A DNA stretch of 64,000 nucleotides, from NCBI RefSeq assembly GCF_003852405.1, contig NZ_QAJM01000018.1, positions 1 through 64,000 on the forward strand, given 5' to 3'. A model generated the notes under the pieces. The model searched no databases and was not told the origin of the DNA. It saw only the letters and a program-made list of their open reading frames with translations. The position numbers were made by a program, and so were the translations under genes. Within the stretch, counting starts at the first letter, position 1. Every line of letters begins with the position of its first letter. Below, piece by piece: positions 10,501 through 17,272 of this stretch. Source of the DNA: Pseudomonas sp. KBW05. Lineage in GTDB: Bacteria; Pseudomonadota; Gammaproteobacteria; Pseudomonadales; Pseudomonadaceae.

Positions 10501-11250
10501 TACCAGCCAAAACTCAGCCTGGTGACGCAAGAACTGATCGGCGCAGAAGCCCTCATCCGCTGGCACCACCCAACCTTTGGCGACGTGCCCCCCGAACACT
10601 TCATTGCCCTGGCCGAAGAAAACGGCATGATCCTGCAGATTGGCGACTGGGTACTCGAACAAGCCTGCCGACAAATGCACGCCTGGCGTCGCACCTTCGA
10701 CGACTTCGGCACACTCTCGGTCAACCTCGCCGGCGCGCAGCTGCGCCACCCCAACCTGCTGTCACGTATCGAACAACTGCTGCACGACTACCGCCTCGAA
10801 CCCGGCTGCCTGCAATTGGAGATCACCGAAAACTTCATCATGAGCCAGGCCGAAGAAGCACTGGAAGTCCTGCACCAACTCAAGCACCTGGGCGTACAAC
10901 TGGCGATTGACGACTTTGGCACCGGTTATTCATCCCTCAGCTACCTCAAGCGCCTGCCGCTGGACTTCCTGAAAATCGACCAATCCTTCGTCCGCGGCCT
11001 GCCCGACGACCCCCACGACGCCGCCATCGTGCGCGCCATCATCGCCCTGGGCCACAGCATGCAATTCACCATCATCGCCGAAGGCGTGGAAAACCCTGCG
11101 CAACAAGCATTTCTTGCCGCAGAAGGCTGCGAGCAGATGCAAGGCTACATCGTCAGCCTGCCCCTACCGCCCGAGCTTTTTGCCGCGAGCTTTCTTCGTA
11201 TGAGCCTTGAGGATTTTTCGGATAGCACAGCAGAGAAACCATCGCTATAA
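7507..11250 (+). CDS. Periplasmic-sensing PAS/GGDEF/EAL cyclic-di-GMP protein
   Basis: A 1247-residue inner-membrane signalling protein. Order: signal peptide (about 1-22), a periplasmic SBP_bac_3 amino-acid-binding-type domain (about 25-258), one membrane helix (about 270-288), four PAS units (about 305-805), GGDEF (about 815-975) and EAL (about 985-1240). The catalytic GGDEF is intact (886-890), with an RDID inhibitory I-site five residues before it. EAL is intact (1014-1016), with NLAGAQL, DDFGTGYSSLSYLKRL and AEGVEN downstream, so both synthesis and breakdown of c-di-GMP look possible. The solute-binding domain suggests that a small periplasmic ligand sets the output; which ligand is unknown. 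Monocistronic: rpoD terminator before, tRNA after. Confidence 0.93.
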   Translation: MPRLPTVLLLSLLTWTATAGALTLTDDERGWLADHQELRLGVDASWPPFEYRDENGHYQGLAADYVRLIQDRLGVRVKLIEPASWSAVLEQARNNQLDLLPGIMSTPERQSYMAFTRPYLDFPIVILAHEGGAKPHSLKDLYGLKIAVVENYAPHELLRTHHPDLNLVAMPNVSSTLQALATDEVDAVVGDLASSVWSLRQLKLDGLYVSGETPYRYQLAMGVPRDNKMLVGILDKVLADLSPQETDAIQQHWVGSITDHREFWTDLLTYGLPAVLLLSTVLAIVIRINRRLSSEISRRVALEQELRSSEYHYRGLVESLSAIAWEASVVDFTYSYVSPHAEELLGYPRAHWLIPGFWRNIIHPADLTRAETYCLRETRANRDHSIDYRVITADGHCLWVRDIVSLIEHGHEPVLRGLMIDISEAKRTEEALQLSEQKFASVFQQCPDILIIARLSDGCLLEVNKAFEDQVGLSAEEVVGKTGTALNIWGTGETGPDLLQRVQTSSIRNLEMPFRRSNGQAFTGLISAEPFQLDTIEAIVVVVRDISQLKETQQQLQTSEEKFAKAFHASPDGLLLSRQSDGLLIEVNDGFSRITGFNSAASLDQSSLDLGIWVDLNERKHMLELMHRDGYVRDFICHIRRSDGQIRLCELSSRPLPIGDDDCMLTIARDITERQLMQEKLQQAATVFESTAEGVLITDTRQNISAVNRAFSEITGYSETEALGHTPRLLASGLHDSAFYAAMWHQLTAQGHWQGEISNRRKNGEVYPSWLTISAVRNRDQLITHFVAVFADISSLKLAQARLDYQAHHDPLTGLPNRTLFENRLQAALNGHQETGKQGAVLFLDLDRFKHINDSLGHPIGDLLLKDIAVRLKEQLRDIDTVARLGGDEFIILLPGLQHATDADYLANKLLACFTPPFQAGEHEFFISASIGTSLYPQDGTDVATLVKNADAAMYRSKAKGRNRVESYTRDLTAQANERVALEHELRRAIERDELSLYYQPKLSLVTQELIGAEALIRWHHPTFGDVPPEHFIALAEENGMILQIGDWVLEQACRQMHAWRRTFDDFGTLSVNLAGAQLRHPNLLSRIEQLLHDYRLEPGCLQLEITENFIMSQAEEALEVLHQLKHLGVQLAIDDFGTGYSSLSYLKRLPLDFLKIDQSFVRGLPDDPHDAAIVRAIIALGHSMQFTIIAEGVENPAQQAFLAAEGCEQMQGYIVSLPLPPELFAASFLRMSLEDFSDSTAEKPSL

Positions 11251-11251
11251 T
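11246..11251 (+). promoter_or_regulatory. -10 box of the tRNA promoter
   Basis: A perfect TATAAT overlaps the stop codon of the upstream GGDEF/EAL gene. A GC-rich discriminator (CCGCGACC) follows, as at stringently controlled stable-RNA promoters, 15-20 nt before the tRNA. No good -35 is visible (TAGCAC at 17 bp). Confidence 0.6.
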
Positions 11252-11265
11252 CCGCGACCTGTTAA

Positions 11266-11342
11266 GGGCCTATAGCTCAGTTGGTCAGAGCAGAGGACTC
11301 ATAATCCTTTGGTCCACGGTTCAAGTCCGTGTGGGCCCACCA
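11266..11342 (+). tRNA. tRNA-Ile2 (anticodon CAU, lysidine type)
   Basis: A 77-nt cloverleaf with encoded CCA. The acceptor GGGCCTA pairs with TGGGCCC, the anticodon loop is CTCATAA, and the T arm is CCACGGTTCAAGTCCGTGT. The CAU anticodon could mean elongator Met. However, positions 4-69 and 5-68 are C-G pairs, as in E. coli tRNA-Ile2 where they help TilS recognition, whereas elongator tRNA-Met has U4 and A5. TilS would convert C34 to lysidine so that it reads AUA. Older annotation often labels this gene tRNA-Met. Confidence 0.88.
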
Positions 11343-11347
11343 AACAA

Positions 11348-11375
11348 GAAAGCCGCGCATTGCGCGGCTTTTGCG
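11348..11375 (+). terminator. Terminator of the tRNA gene
   Basis: AAGCCGCGC, loop ATT, GCGCGGCTT (about 11350-11370), followed by TTGCGTTT, five bases after the tRNA CCA end. Confidence 0.88.
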
Positions 11376-11475
11376 TTTCTGGCGCAATAGTTTCCCAACC
11401 CACCCGGCCGAATAAAAAACCGAAATTGTCCAAAAAACGTCCACACTCTCAGCGCCAACCCACTGGAGCCCTCCC

Positions 11476-11922
11476 TTGTCCGCCCTAGATGAAATCGACC
11501 GCCAACTGATCGCCGCCCTGCAGATCAACGCGCGCGAAAGCGTGGCCATGCTCGCCCGGCAGTTGGGCATCGCGCGCACCACGGTGACCTCGCGCCTGGC
11601 GCGCCTGGAAAAGACCCAGGTCATCACCGGTTACGGTGTACGCCTCGGCCAACGGGTGGCGGACGGCGGCTTGCAGGCTTATGTGGGAATCACGGTACAA
11701 CCGCGCTCAGGCAAGGAAGTCCTGCGCCGCCTGAGTGCGATGGCCCAGGTCCAGCAGTTGTGCGCCGTGAGTGGCGAATTCGATTACGTGGCGTGGCTGC
11801 GCACCGATTCGCCGGAGCAGCTTGACCAGTTGCTGGACCAGATCGGCAGCGTCGATGGCGTGGAGAAAACCACCACCTCGATCATCCTCAGCAACAAATT
11901 GGATCGCGGACAGCCAGTTTGA
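11476..11922 (+). CDS. Lrp/AsnC-family transcriptional regulator
   Basis: A 148-residue DNA-binding protein with an N-terminal winged helix (LDEIDRQLIAALQINARESV, then the recognition helix around TTVTSRLARLEK) and a C-terminal RAM ligand-binding/oligomerisation domain (about 70-145). The only reasonable start is TTG 11476, with GGAG 7 nt upstream. It lies directly before davB-davA on the same strand with its own 146-bp spacer, an arrangement I recall from P. putida (PP_0384 next to davBA). It is therefore a likely lysine-responsive regulator of davBA; the ligand is inferred from context. Confidence 0.9.
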   Translation: MSALDEIDRQLIAALQINARESVAMLARQLGIARTTVTSRLARLEKTQVITGYGVRLGQRVADGGLQAYVGITVQPRSGKEVLRRLSAMAQVQQLCAVSGEFDYVAWLRTDSPEQLDQLLDQIGSVDGVEKTTTSIILSNKLDRGQPV

Positions 11923-11956
11923 CCACCAACATCGTCACTCTGACTAAAAACAGCTC

Positions 11957-11982
11957 AATACGACGACACATTGCGTCTTATT
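11957..11982. promoter_or_regulatory. Imperfect palindrome, candidate operator upstream of davB
   Basis: AATACGACG (11957-11965) faces CGTCTTATT (11974-11982) across 8 nt, matching at eight of nine positions. It is in the spacer between the Lrp-type regulator and davB, 87-112 nt before the davB start, where an Lrp-family activator would bind. Assignment to this regulator is inference. Confidence 0.45.
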
Positions 11983-12068
11983 AACGCGCGCTACGCTCCC
12001 TAAACTGGCTGCCATCTTTTCCTATACTCAGCGGGACGTGCCCCACCGAGTTGCTAGCCAGGTCAGCC

Positions 12069-13760
12069 ATGAACCCATTCAACAAAAACAATCGCCACCC
12101 TGCAGACGGTAAAAAGCCCATCACCATCTTTGGCCCGGACTTCCCCTTCGCCTTTGATGACTGGATCGAACACCCCGCCGGCCTGGGTAGCATTCCCGCC
12201 GCCCACCATGGCGCCGAAGTAGCGATTGTCGGCGCGGGCATTGCCGGCCTGGTCGCCGCGTACGAGCTGATGAAGCTGGGCCTCAAGCCCGTGGTGTACG
12301 AAGCCTCGAAAATGGGCGGCCGCTTGCGCTCCCAGGCATTTGAAGGCGCTGAAGGCATCATCGCCGAGCTCGGCGGCATGCGCTTCCCGGTGTCGTCCAC
12401 CGCGTTCTACCACTACGTGGACAAGCTCGGGCTGGAAACCAAACCGTTTCCTAACCCGTTGACCCCAGCGTCTGGCAGTACCGTGATCGACCTGGAAGGC
12501 CAGACCCATTACGCACAAAAGCTGTCGGATTTGCCGGTGCTGTTCCAGGAAGTGGCCGACGCCTGGGCCGATGCCCTGGAGGCCGGCTCGCAGTTCGGTG
12601 ATATCCAGCAAGCCATCCGCGACCGTGACGTGCCGCGCCTCAAGGAGCTGTGGAACAAGCTCGTGCCGCTGTGGGACGACCGCACTTTCTACGACTTCGT
12701 CGCCACCTCCAAGGCGTTTGCCAAGCTGTCATTCCTGCACCGCGAAGTCTTCGGCCAGGTCGGCTTCGGCACCGGTGGCTGGGACTCGGACTTCCCCAAC
12801 TCCATGCTGGAAATCTTCCGCGTGGTGATGACCAACTGCGACGACCACCAGCACCTCGTCGTCGGCGGCGTGGCACAAGTGCCCATGGGCATCTGGCGCC
12901 ATGTGCCGGAGCGTTGCGCCCACTGGCCGGCCGGCACCAGCCTCAGTTCGTTGCACCGTGGCGCGCCACGGGCCGGGGTGAAGCGCATTGCCCACGCCGA
13001 CGGTGGCCGTTTCGCCGTCACCGACAACTACGGCGACACCCGTGAATACGCCGCCGTGCTGACCACCTGCCAGAGCTGGCTGCTGACCACCCAGATCGAA
13101 TGCGACGAAAGCCTGTTCTCGCAAAAAATGTGGATGGCCCTGGACCGCACCCGCTACATGCAATCCTCGAAGACCTTCGTGATGGTCGATCGCCCGTTCT
13201 GGAAAGACAAGGACCCGGAAACCGGCCGCGACCTGATGAGCATGACCCTCACCGATCGCCTGACCCGTGGCACTTACCTGTTCGACAACGGCGACGACAA
13301 GCCGGGCGTGATCTGCCTGTCTTACTCGTGGATGAGCGACGCGCTGAAAATGCTCCCGCAGCCCATCGACAAGCGCGTGAAGCTGGCCCTCGACGCCCTG
13401 AAGAAGATCTACCCGAAAGTCGATATCAAGGCGCGCATCATCGGCGACCCGATTACCGTGTCCTGGGAAGCCGACCCGCACTTCCTCGGGGCCTTCAAAG
13501 GTGCGCTGCCCGGTCACTATCGCTACAACCAGCGTATGTATGCGCACTTCATGCAGAAGGACATGCCCGCCGAACAGCGTGGGATTTTTATCGCCGGTGA
13601 CGACGTTTCCTGGACCCCGGCCTGGGTGGAAGGCGCCGTGCAAACTTCGCTGAACGCGGTGTGGGGCATCATGACCCACTTCGGCGGCAGCACTCACCCC
13701 GAGAACCCGGGGCCGGGCGATGTGTTCGATGAAATCGGCCCGATCGCCCTGGCCGAGTAA
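12069..13760 (+). CDS. davB: L-lysine 2-monooxygenase
   Basis: FAD enzyme that turns L-lysine, with O2, into 5-aminovaleramide plus CO2, the first step of the aminovalerate lysine pathway. The 563-residue product has the flavin-binding VAIVGAGIAGLVAAYELMKL (glycine motif 55-60) with E78 at the ribose position. The sequence reads closely like P. putida DavB (PP_0383), including the HPADGKKPITIFGPDFPFAF opening and the AGDDVSWTPAWVEGAVQTSL FAD end. ATG 12069 is preferred over an upstream TTG (12051). It is related to tryptophan 2-monooxygenase IaaM, but the davA partner argues for lysine. Confidence 0.92.
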   Translation: MNPFNKNNRHPADGKKPITIFGPDFPFAFDDWIEHPAGLGSIPAAHHGAEVAIVGAGIAGLVAAYELMKLGLKPVVYEASKMGGRLRSQAFEGAEGIIAELGGMRFPVSSTAFYHYVDKLGLETKPFPNPLTPASGSTVIDLEGQTHYAQKLSDLPVLFQEVADAWADALEAGSQFGDIQQAIRDRDVPRLKELWNKLVPLWDDRTFYDFVATSKAFAKLSFLHREVFGQVGFGTGGWDSDFPNSMLEIFRVVMTNCDDHQHLVVGGVAQVPMGIWRHVPERCAHWPAGTSLSSLHRGAPRAGVKRIAHADGGRFAVTDNYGDTREYAAVLTTCQSWLLTTQIECDESLFSQKMWMALDRTRYMQSSKTFVMVDRPFWKDKDPETGRDLMSMTLTDRLTRGTYLFDNGDDKPGVICLSYSWMSDALKMLPQPIDKRVKLALDALKKIYPKVDIKARIIGDPITVSWEADPHFLGAFKGALPGHYRYNQRMYAHFMQKDMPAEQRGIFIAGDDVSWTPAWVEGAVQTSLNAVWGIMTHFGGSTHPENPGPGDVFDEIGPIALAE

Positions 13761-13771
13761 GGAGCCGAATC

Positions 13772-14566
13772 ATGCGTGTCGCCCTGTACCAATGCCCGCC
13801 ACTGCCGCTGGACGTGGCCGGCAATCTCAAGCGCCTGCACCAGTTGGCGCATGAAGCCTCCGGCGCCGATGTGCTGGTGCTGCCGGAGATGTTCCTCAGC
13901 GGCTACAACATCGGCGCCGAAGCCGTTGGCGCCTTGGCCGAGGCGGCAGATGGCCCTTCCGCACAGACGATTGCCGAACTGGCGCAAAGCGCAGGCCTGG
14001 CAATCGTGTACGGCTACCCGGAGCGCGGCGAAGACGGGCAGATCTACAACGCCGTGCAGTTGATCGACGCCCACGGCCAGCGCCTGTGCAACTACCGCAA
14101 GACCCATCTGTTTGGCGACCTGGATCATTCGATGTTCAGCGCCGGCGGCGACGACTTGCCGCTGGTGGAGCTCAACGGCTGGAAGCTGGGAATGCTGATC
14201 TGCTACGACCTGGAGTTCCCGGAAAACACGCGGCGCCTGGCCCTGGCCGGCGCCGAGCTGATCCTGGTACCCACGGCGAACATGGTGCCGTTCGACTTCG
14301 TCGCCGATGTCACCGTGCGGGCGCGGGCCTTCGAGAACCAGTGCTTCGTGGCCTACGCCAACTACTGCGGGCATGAAGGCGAGATCCACTACTGCGGGCA
14401 AAGCAGCATCGCCGCACCGGATGGCCAGCGCATTGCCCAGGCGGGGCTGGATGAAGCCTTGATCGTCGGCACCCTGGAGCGCCAATCGATCCTCGATGCC
14501 CGCGCCGCCAACCACTACCTGCACGATCGCCGCCCCGAACTGTACGGCGCGCTGCACAAGCCCTGA
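13772..14566 (+). CDS. davA: 5-aminovaleramide amidohydrolase (delta-aminovaleramidase)
   Basis: Nitrilase-superfamily amidase that hydrolyses 5-aminovaleramide, the DavB product, to 5-aminovalerate and ammonia. The 264-residue protein has the catalytic Glu-Lys-Cys triad at E39 (VLPEMF), K110 (YRKTHLF) and C144 (LICYDLEFPE). It starts 11 bp after davB with an AAGGAG ribosome binding site, so the two form a transcription unit. The later steps (davT, davD, glutarate use) are not in this window. Confidence 0.92.
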   Translation: MRVALYQCPPLPLDVAGNLKRLHQLAHEASGADVLVLPEMFLSGYNIGAEAVGALAEAADGPSAQTIAELAQSAGLAIVYGYPERGEDGQIYNAVQLIDAHGQRLCNYRKTHLFGDLDHSMFSAGGDDLPLVELNGWKLGMLICYDLEFPENTRRLALAGAELILVPTANMVPFDFVADVTVRARAFENQCFVAYANYCGHEGEIHYCGQSSIAAPDGQRIAQAGLDEALIVGTLERQSILDARAANHYLHDRRPELYGALHKP

Positions 14567-14587
14567 CCCATCGGGTTTGCTAGCATA

Positions 14588-14613
14588 GGCACTTCCTACG
14601 TTTCGGAAGTGCC
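14588..14613 (+). promoter_or_regulatory. Hairpin enclosing the pqqF ribosome binding site
   Basis: GGCACTTCC (14588-14596) and GGAAGTGCC (14605-14613) form a perfect 9-bp stem with an 8-nt loop. The right arm contains the GGAAG Shine-Dalgarno (14605-14609) and ends one base before the ATG at 14615. There is no T run, so this is not an ordinary terminator for davA. It could hold back pqqF translation. Confidence 0.6.
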
Positions 14614-14614
14614 C

Positions 14615-16969
14615 ATGCCTGCGCCGGCCCACCCCCTTGATCGTCAACTGACCCTCGCCAATGGCTTGCGGGTTACCCTGCTCCATGCGCCACGCTTGAA
14701 GCGCTGCGCCGCTGCCTTACAGGTGGCTGCCGGTAGCCATGACGTGCCGCTGGCTTGGCCGGGACTGGCGCATTTTCTTGAACACCTGTTGTTTCTCGGC
14801 ACTGAGCGTTTTCCTACCAGCGAAGGGTTGATGACTTACGTGCAACGCCACGGTGGCCAGGTCAATGCCAGCACCCGTGAGCGCACTACCGACTTCTTCT
14901 TTGAGCTGCCGGTTGCAACCTTTGCCGATGGGCTGGAACGCTTGGCGGACATGCTGGCCCACCCGCGCCTGACGCCAGAAGACCAACTGCGCGAACGTGA
15001 AGTGTTGCAGGCGGAGTTTGTCGCCTGGTCCCGGGATGCCAAGGCACAGCGGCAGGTGGCGTTGCTCGAAGGTCTGGCGGCAGATCATCCACTGCGCGGC
15101 TTTCATGCGGGCAACCGCGACAGCCTGCCGGTGGAGCGTGAGGCCTTTCAGCAGGCCTTGCGGGAATTCCATCAGCAGTTTTACCAGAGTGGGCAGATGA
15201 GCCTGCGTCTTGCCGGGCCGCAGCCGTTGGACGAACTGGAAGCCCTGGCCCAGCGATTCAGCCAGGCGCTGTTTACAGGCGTTTTGCACCCTCAAGCCGC
15301 ACCGCCGGCATTGATGGCCGGCCAAGCCCAGGGCTATCAGTACAACGCCGACAATCACCTGCATCAGGTCATCACTTGCCATGCGCCCCGCGCGGCATTG
15401 GAGTTCCTTTGCACCTGGCTCAACGCCTCGGCGCCGGGCGGGCTGATGGCCGAGCTGCAAACACGACAACTGGCCACTGACTTGCAGGCGACGGTGCTGT
15501 ATCACTTCGCCGGACAAGCCGTGCTCGATATCGACTTTACCCTCGGCGCACAAGGTGAACAGGCGACACTGATTGAATCCTTGCTGTACGACTGGCTGAG
15601 CTTTTTCGCACATAGCGATTGGACTGCACTGCAAGAAGAGTTCGCCCTGCTCGCCGCTCGCCAGCAGCAGACCCGAGGCGCCCTGGCCTGGGCTCGGCAC
15701 ACCCACGAAGACTTCTCGGAACAGGCCATCGCCGCCCTCAAAGCCATGCTCGACGCGCTGCACCTGCCGGCCGCCCGACACACTTGGCAACTACCCCCCA
15801 ACAATCCCTTCCTGCGCCCACCGCTCAAGGAAGAACGCGCCGGCCTGATTCGCGGCCAGACCAGCGCCCACCGTGGTTTACGCACGTTCGCCCAGGACCG
15901 TTCACGGGGGCGTCGTGAAGTCTCGGCGCTGACCTTTAGCCAAGCGCTGGCGCATGACACCGATGAAGCGGCGCTGTACCTGAACTGGCGTTTTGCGCCC
16001 GTTGGCCTGGAAGGCGCCCTGCAGTCATTGCGTGAGAATGCTCGTCAGGCGGGCGTTGAATTGTCGTTTGAAACCGTTGGCAATGACTGGCTGGTGAAAC
16101 TGGTCGGGTTACCCGAACCCATGCCGGCAGTGCTGGACGCGTTGGCGCATAGCCTGAATCAGACGCAACAGGCACCCTGCGTACCTACGCCGATGATCGC
16201 CATCCGCGAATTGCTCAAGGCGCTGCCCGCTTGCGGCACCGCCAACACGCCCGAAAACACCGAGGCAACCTGGGCCGGCGCACAGTGGCAAGGCCTGGGG
16301 CTGGGGTTTTCCGCCGCATCTGAAGCGGCGATCAAAGCCGCAGCGGCCCGCCTGCCTGGGCACCCAACAAATCTCGAACGGGTCCTGCCAACCCTCGGCG
16401 GCCAGCGCATCTGGCACGAGGTACAAACCGATTCCAACGAAGCCGCCCTGCTGCTGTTTTGCCCGACACCCAGCCAATCCTTGGCGGATGAGGCTGCGTG
16501 GCGCCTGCTTGGGCATATGCTCCAGGGCCCGTTTTACCAACGCCTGCGGGTAGAACTGCAAATCGGCTACGCGGTATTCAGCGGCGTCCGACAGATCAAC
16601 GGGCAAACCGGTCTGCTGCTTGGTGTGCAATCCCCCAGCGTGTCCCTCGCTGGGATCATCGAACACCTGCACACCTTCCTCACGCAGTTACCTGCACGCA
16701 TCAGCAGCAGCGAAGACCTCGGCAACCTGGCGCTGGCCCGACAATTTTCAACTGAGACGCTACCCCTTGCCCAGGCCGCCGAACTGCTCTGGCACGCGCG
16801 CTTGGCAGGGCATCCGGCGGATTATCTGGAGCACCTGCAACAATCAATCCAGGGCCTCACGCGTGAACAGATGCAACACGCCGCCGAGCAATTGATCGAC
16901 GCCACAGGCGGCTGGCGCTGTATCGCCAACGGCCCAATCATCCAGGGCCAATGGCAGTCTCCAGGCTGA
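14615..16969 (+). CDS. pqqF: PQQ biosynthesis M16 metalloprotease PqqF
   Basis: Zinc protease thought to cut the crosslinked PqqA peptide to release the Glu-Tyr unit for PQQ. The 784-residue product starts with an M16 peptidase domain carrying the inverted zinc motif HFLEH (about residues 50-54) with a downstream conserved Glu region, followed by inactive M16-type domains. ATG 14615 is chosen because GGAAG sits 5 nt upstream; an in-frame GTG at 14609 overlaps that site. First gene of the cluster, separated from pqqA by about 160 bp, so pqqA probably has its own promoter. Confidence 0.92.
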   Translation: MPAPAHPLDRQLTLANGLRVTLLHAPRLKRCAAALQVAAGSHDVPLAWPGLAHFLEHLLFLGTERFPTSEGLMTYVQRHGGQVNASTRERTTDFFFELPVATFADGLERLADMLAHPRLTPEDQLREREVLQAEFVAWSRDAKAQRQVALLEGLAADHPLRGFHAGNRDSLPVEREAFQQALREFHQQFYQSGQMSLRLAGPQPLDELEALAQRFSQALFTGVLHPQAAPPALMAGQAQGYQYNADNHLHQVITCHAPRAALEFLCTWLNASAPGGLMAELQTRQLATDLQATVLYHFAGQAVLDIDFTLGAQGEQATLIESLLYDWLSFFAHSDWTALQEEFALLAARQQQTRGALAWARHTHEDFSEQAIAALKAMLDALHLPAARHTWQLPPNNPFLRPPLKEERAGLIRGQTSAHRGLRTFAQDRSRGRREVSALTFSQALAHDTDEAALYLNWRFAPVGLEGALQSLRENARQAGVELSFETVGNDWLVKLVGLPEPMPAVLDALAHSLNQTQQAPCVPTPMIAIRELLKALPACGTANTPENTEATWAGAQWQGLGLGFSAASEAAIKAAAARLPGHPTNLERVLPTLGGQRIWHEVQTDSNEAALLLFCPTPSQSLADEAAWRLLGHMLQGPFYQRLRVELQIGYAVFSGVRQINGQTGLLLGVQSPSVSLAGIIEHLHTFLTQLPARISSSEDLGNLALARQFSTETLPLAQAAELLWHARLAGHPADYLEHLQQSIQGLTREQMQHAAEQLIDATGGWRCIANGPIIQGQWQSPG

Positions 16970-17128
16970 TCATTGCCAACCCTGCAACAGGCTTTTTCCG
17001 CCGAGACAGCGCTAACTTGAACAGATCTGAGTATTATTCCTACGCACACAGCTGAACATCTCCGATTGGAGGTGGACTATATGTATTACTTGGTAGTGAA
17101 AGTCCCATCCCTTGGTAGGAGTAAGAAT

Positions 17129-17203
17129 ATGACCTGGTCCAAACCTGCTTACACTGATCTGCGTATCGGTTTCGAAGTCACCATGTACTTCGCCAGCCGT
17201 TAA
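17129..17203 (+). CDS. pqqA: PQQ precursor peptide PqqA
   Basis: The 24-residue peptide whose glutamate and tyrosine become PQQ. It contains the invariant EVTMY, with E16 and Y20 being crosslinked by the radical SAM enzyme PqqE while PqqD holds the peptide. ATG 17129 has AGGAG 7 nt upstream and gives the standard length. An in-frame ATG at 17081, with GGAGG 8 nt upstream, would give a 40-residue form with a 16-residue leader ([16 protein letters not shown]). A terminator before pqqB should make this the most abundant message of the cluster. Confidence 0.93.
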   Translation: MTWSKPAYTDLRIGFEVTMYFASR

Positions 17204-17219
17204 TCTGCTGGGTAATACA

Positions 17220-17248
17220 ACGCCTCGGCCCGCCCGGGGCGTTTTTGT
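17220..17248 (+). terminator. Attenuating terminator between pqqA and pqqB
   Basis: ACGCCTCGG (17220-17228) pairs with CCGGGGCGT (17234-17242, one G-T pair) and is followed by TTTTGTTTT. It lies 16 bp past pqqA and should reduce pqqBCDE relative to pqqA, fitting a peptide substrate needed in excess of its enzymes. Confidence 0.88.
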
Positions 17249-17272
17249 TTTGAGCTTTGCTTGGGAGCTACC

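Noticed and set aside
11266-11342. Elongator tRNA-Met
   Set aside because: The CAU anticodon allows it, but acceptor positions 4 and 5 are C as in tRNA-Ile2, not U and A as in E. coli elongator tRNA-Met.
14588-14613. Hairpin as the davBA terminator
   Set aside because: No T run follows, and its right arm holds the pqqF Shine-Dalgarno one base from the start codon; control of translation fits better, though some termination cannot be excluded.
17017-17037. TTGAAC and TATTAT as the pqqA promoter
   Set aside because: The two hexamers are only 9 bp apart, too close for sigma-70. TATTAT may still be a -10, but no good -35 sits at 17 bp.
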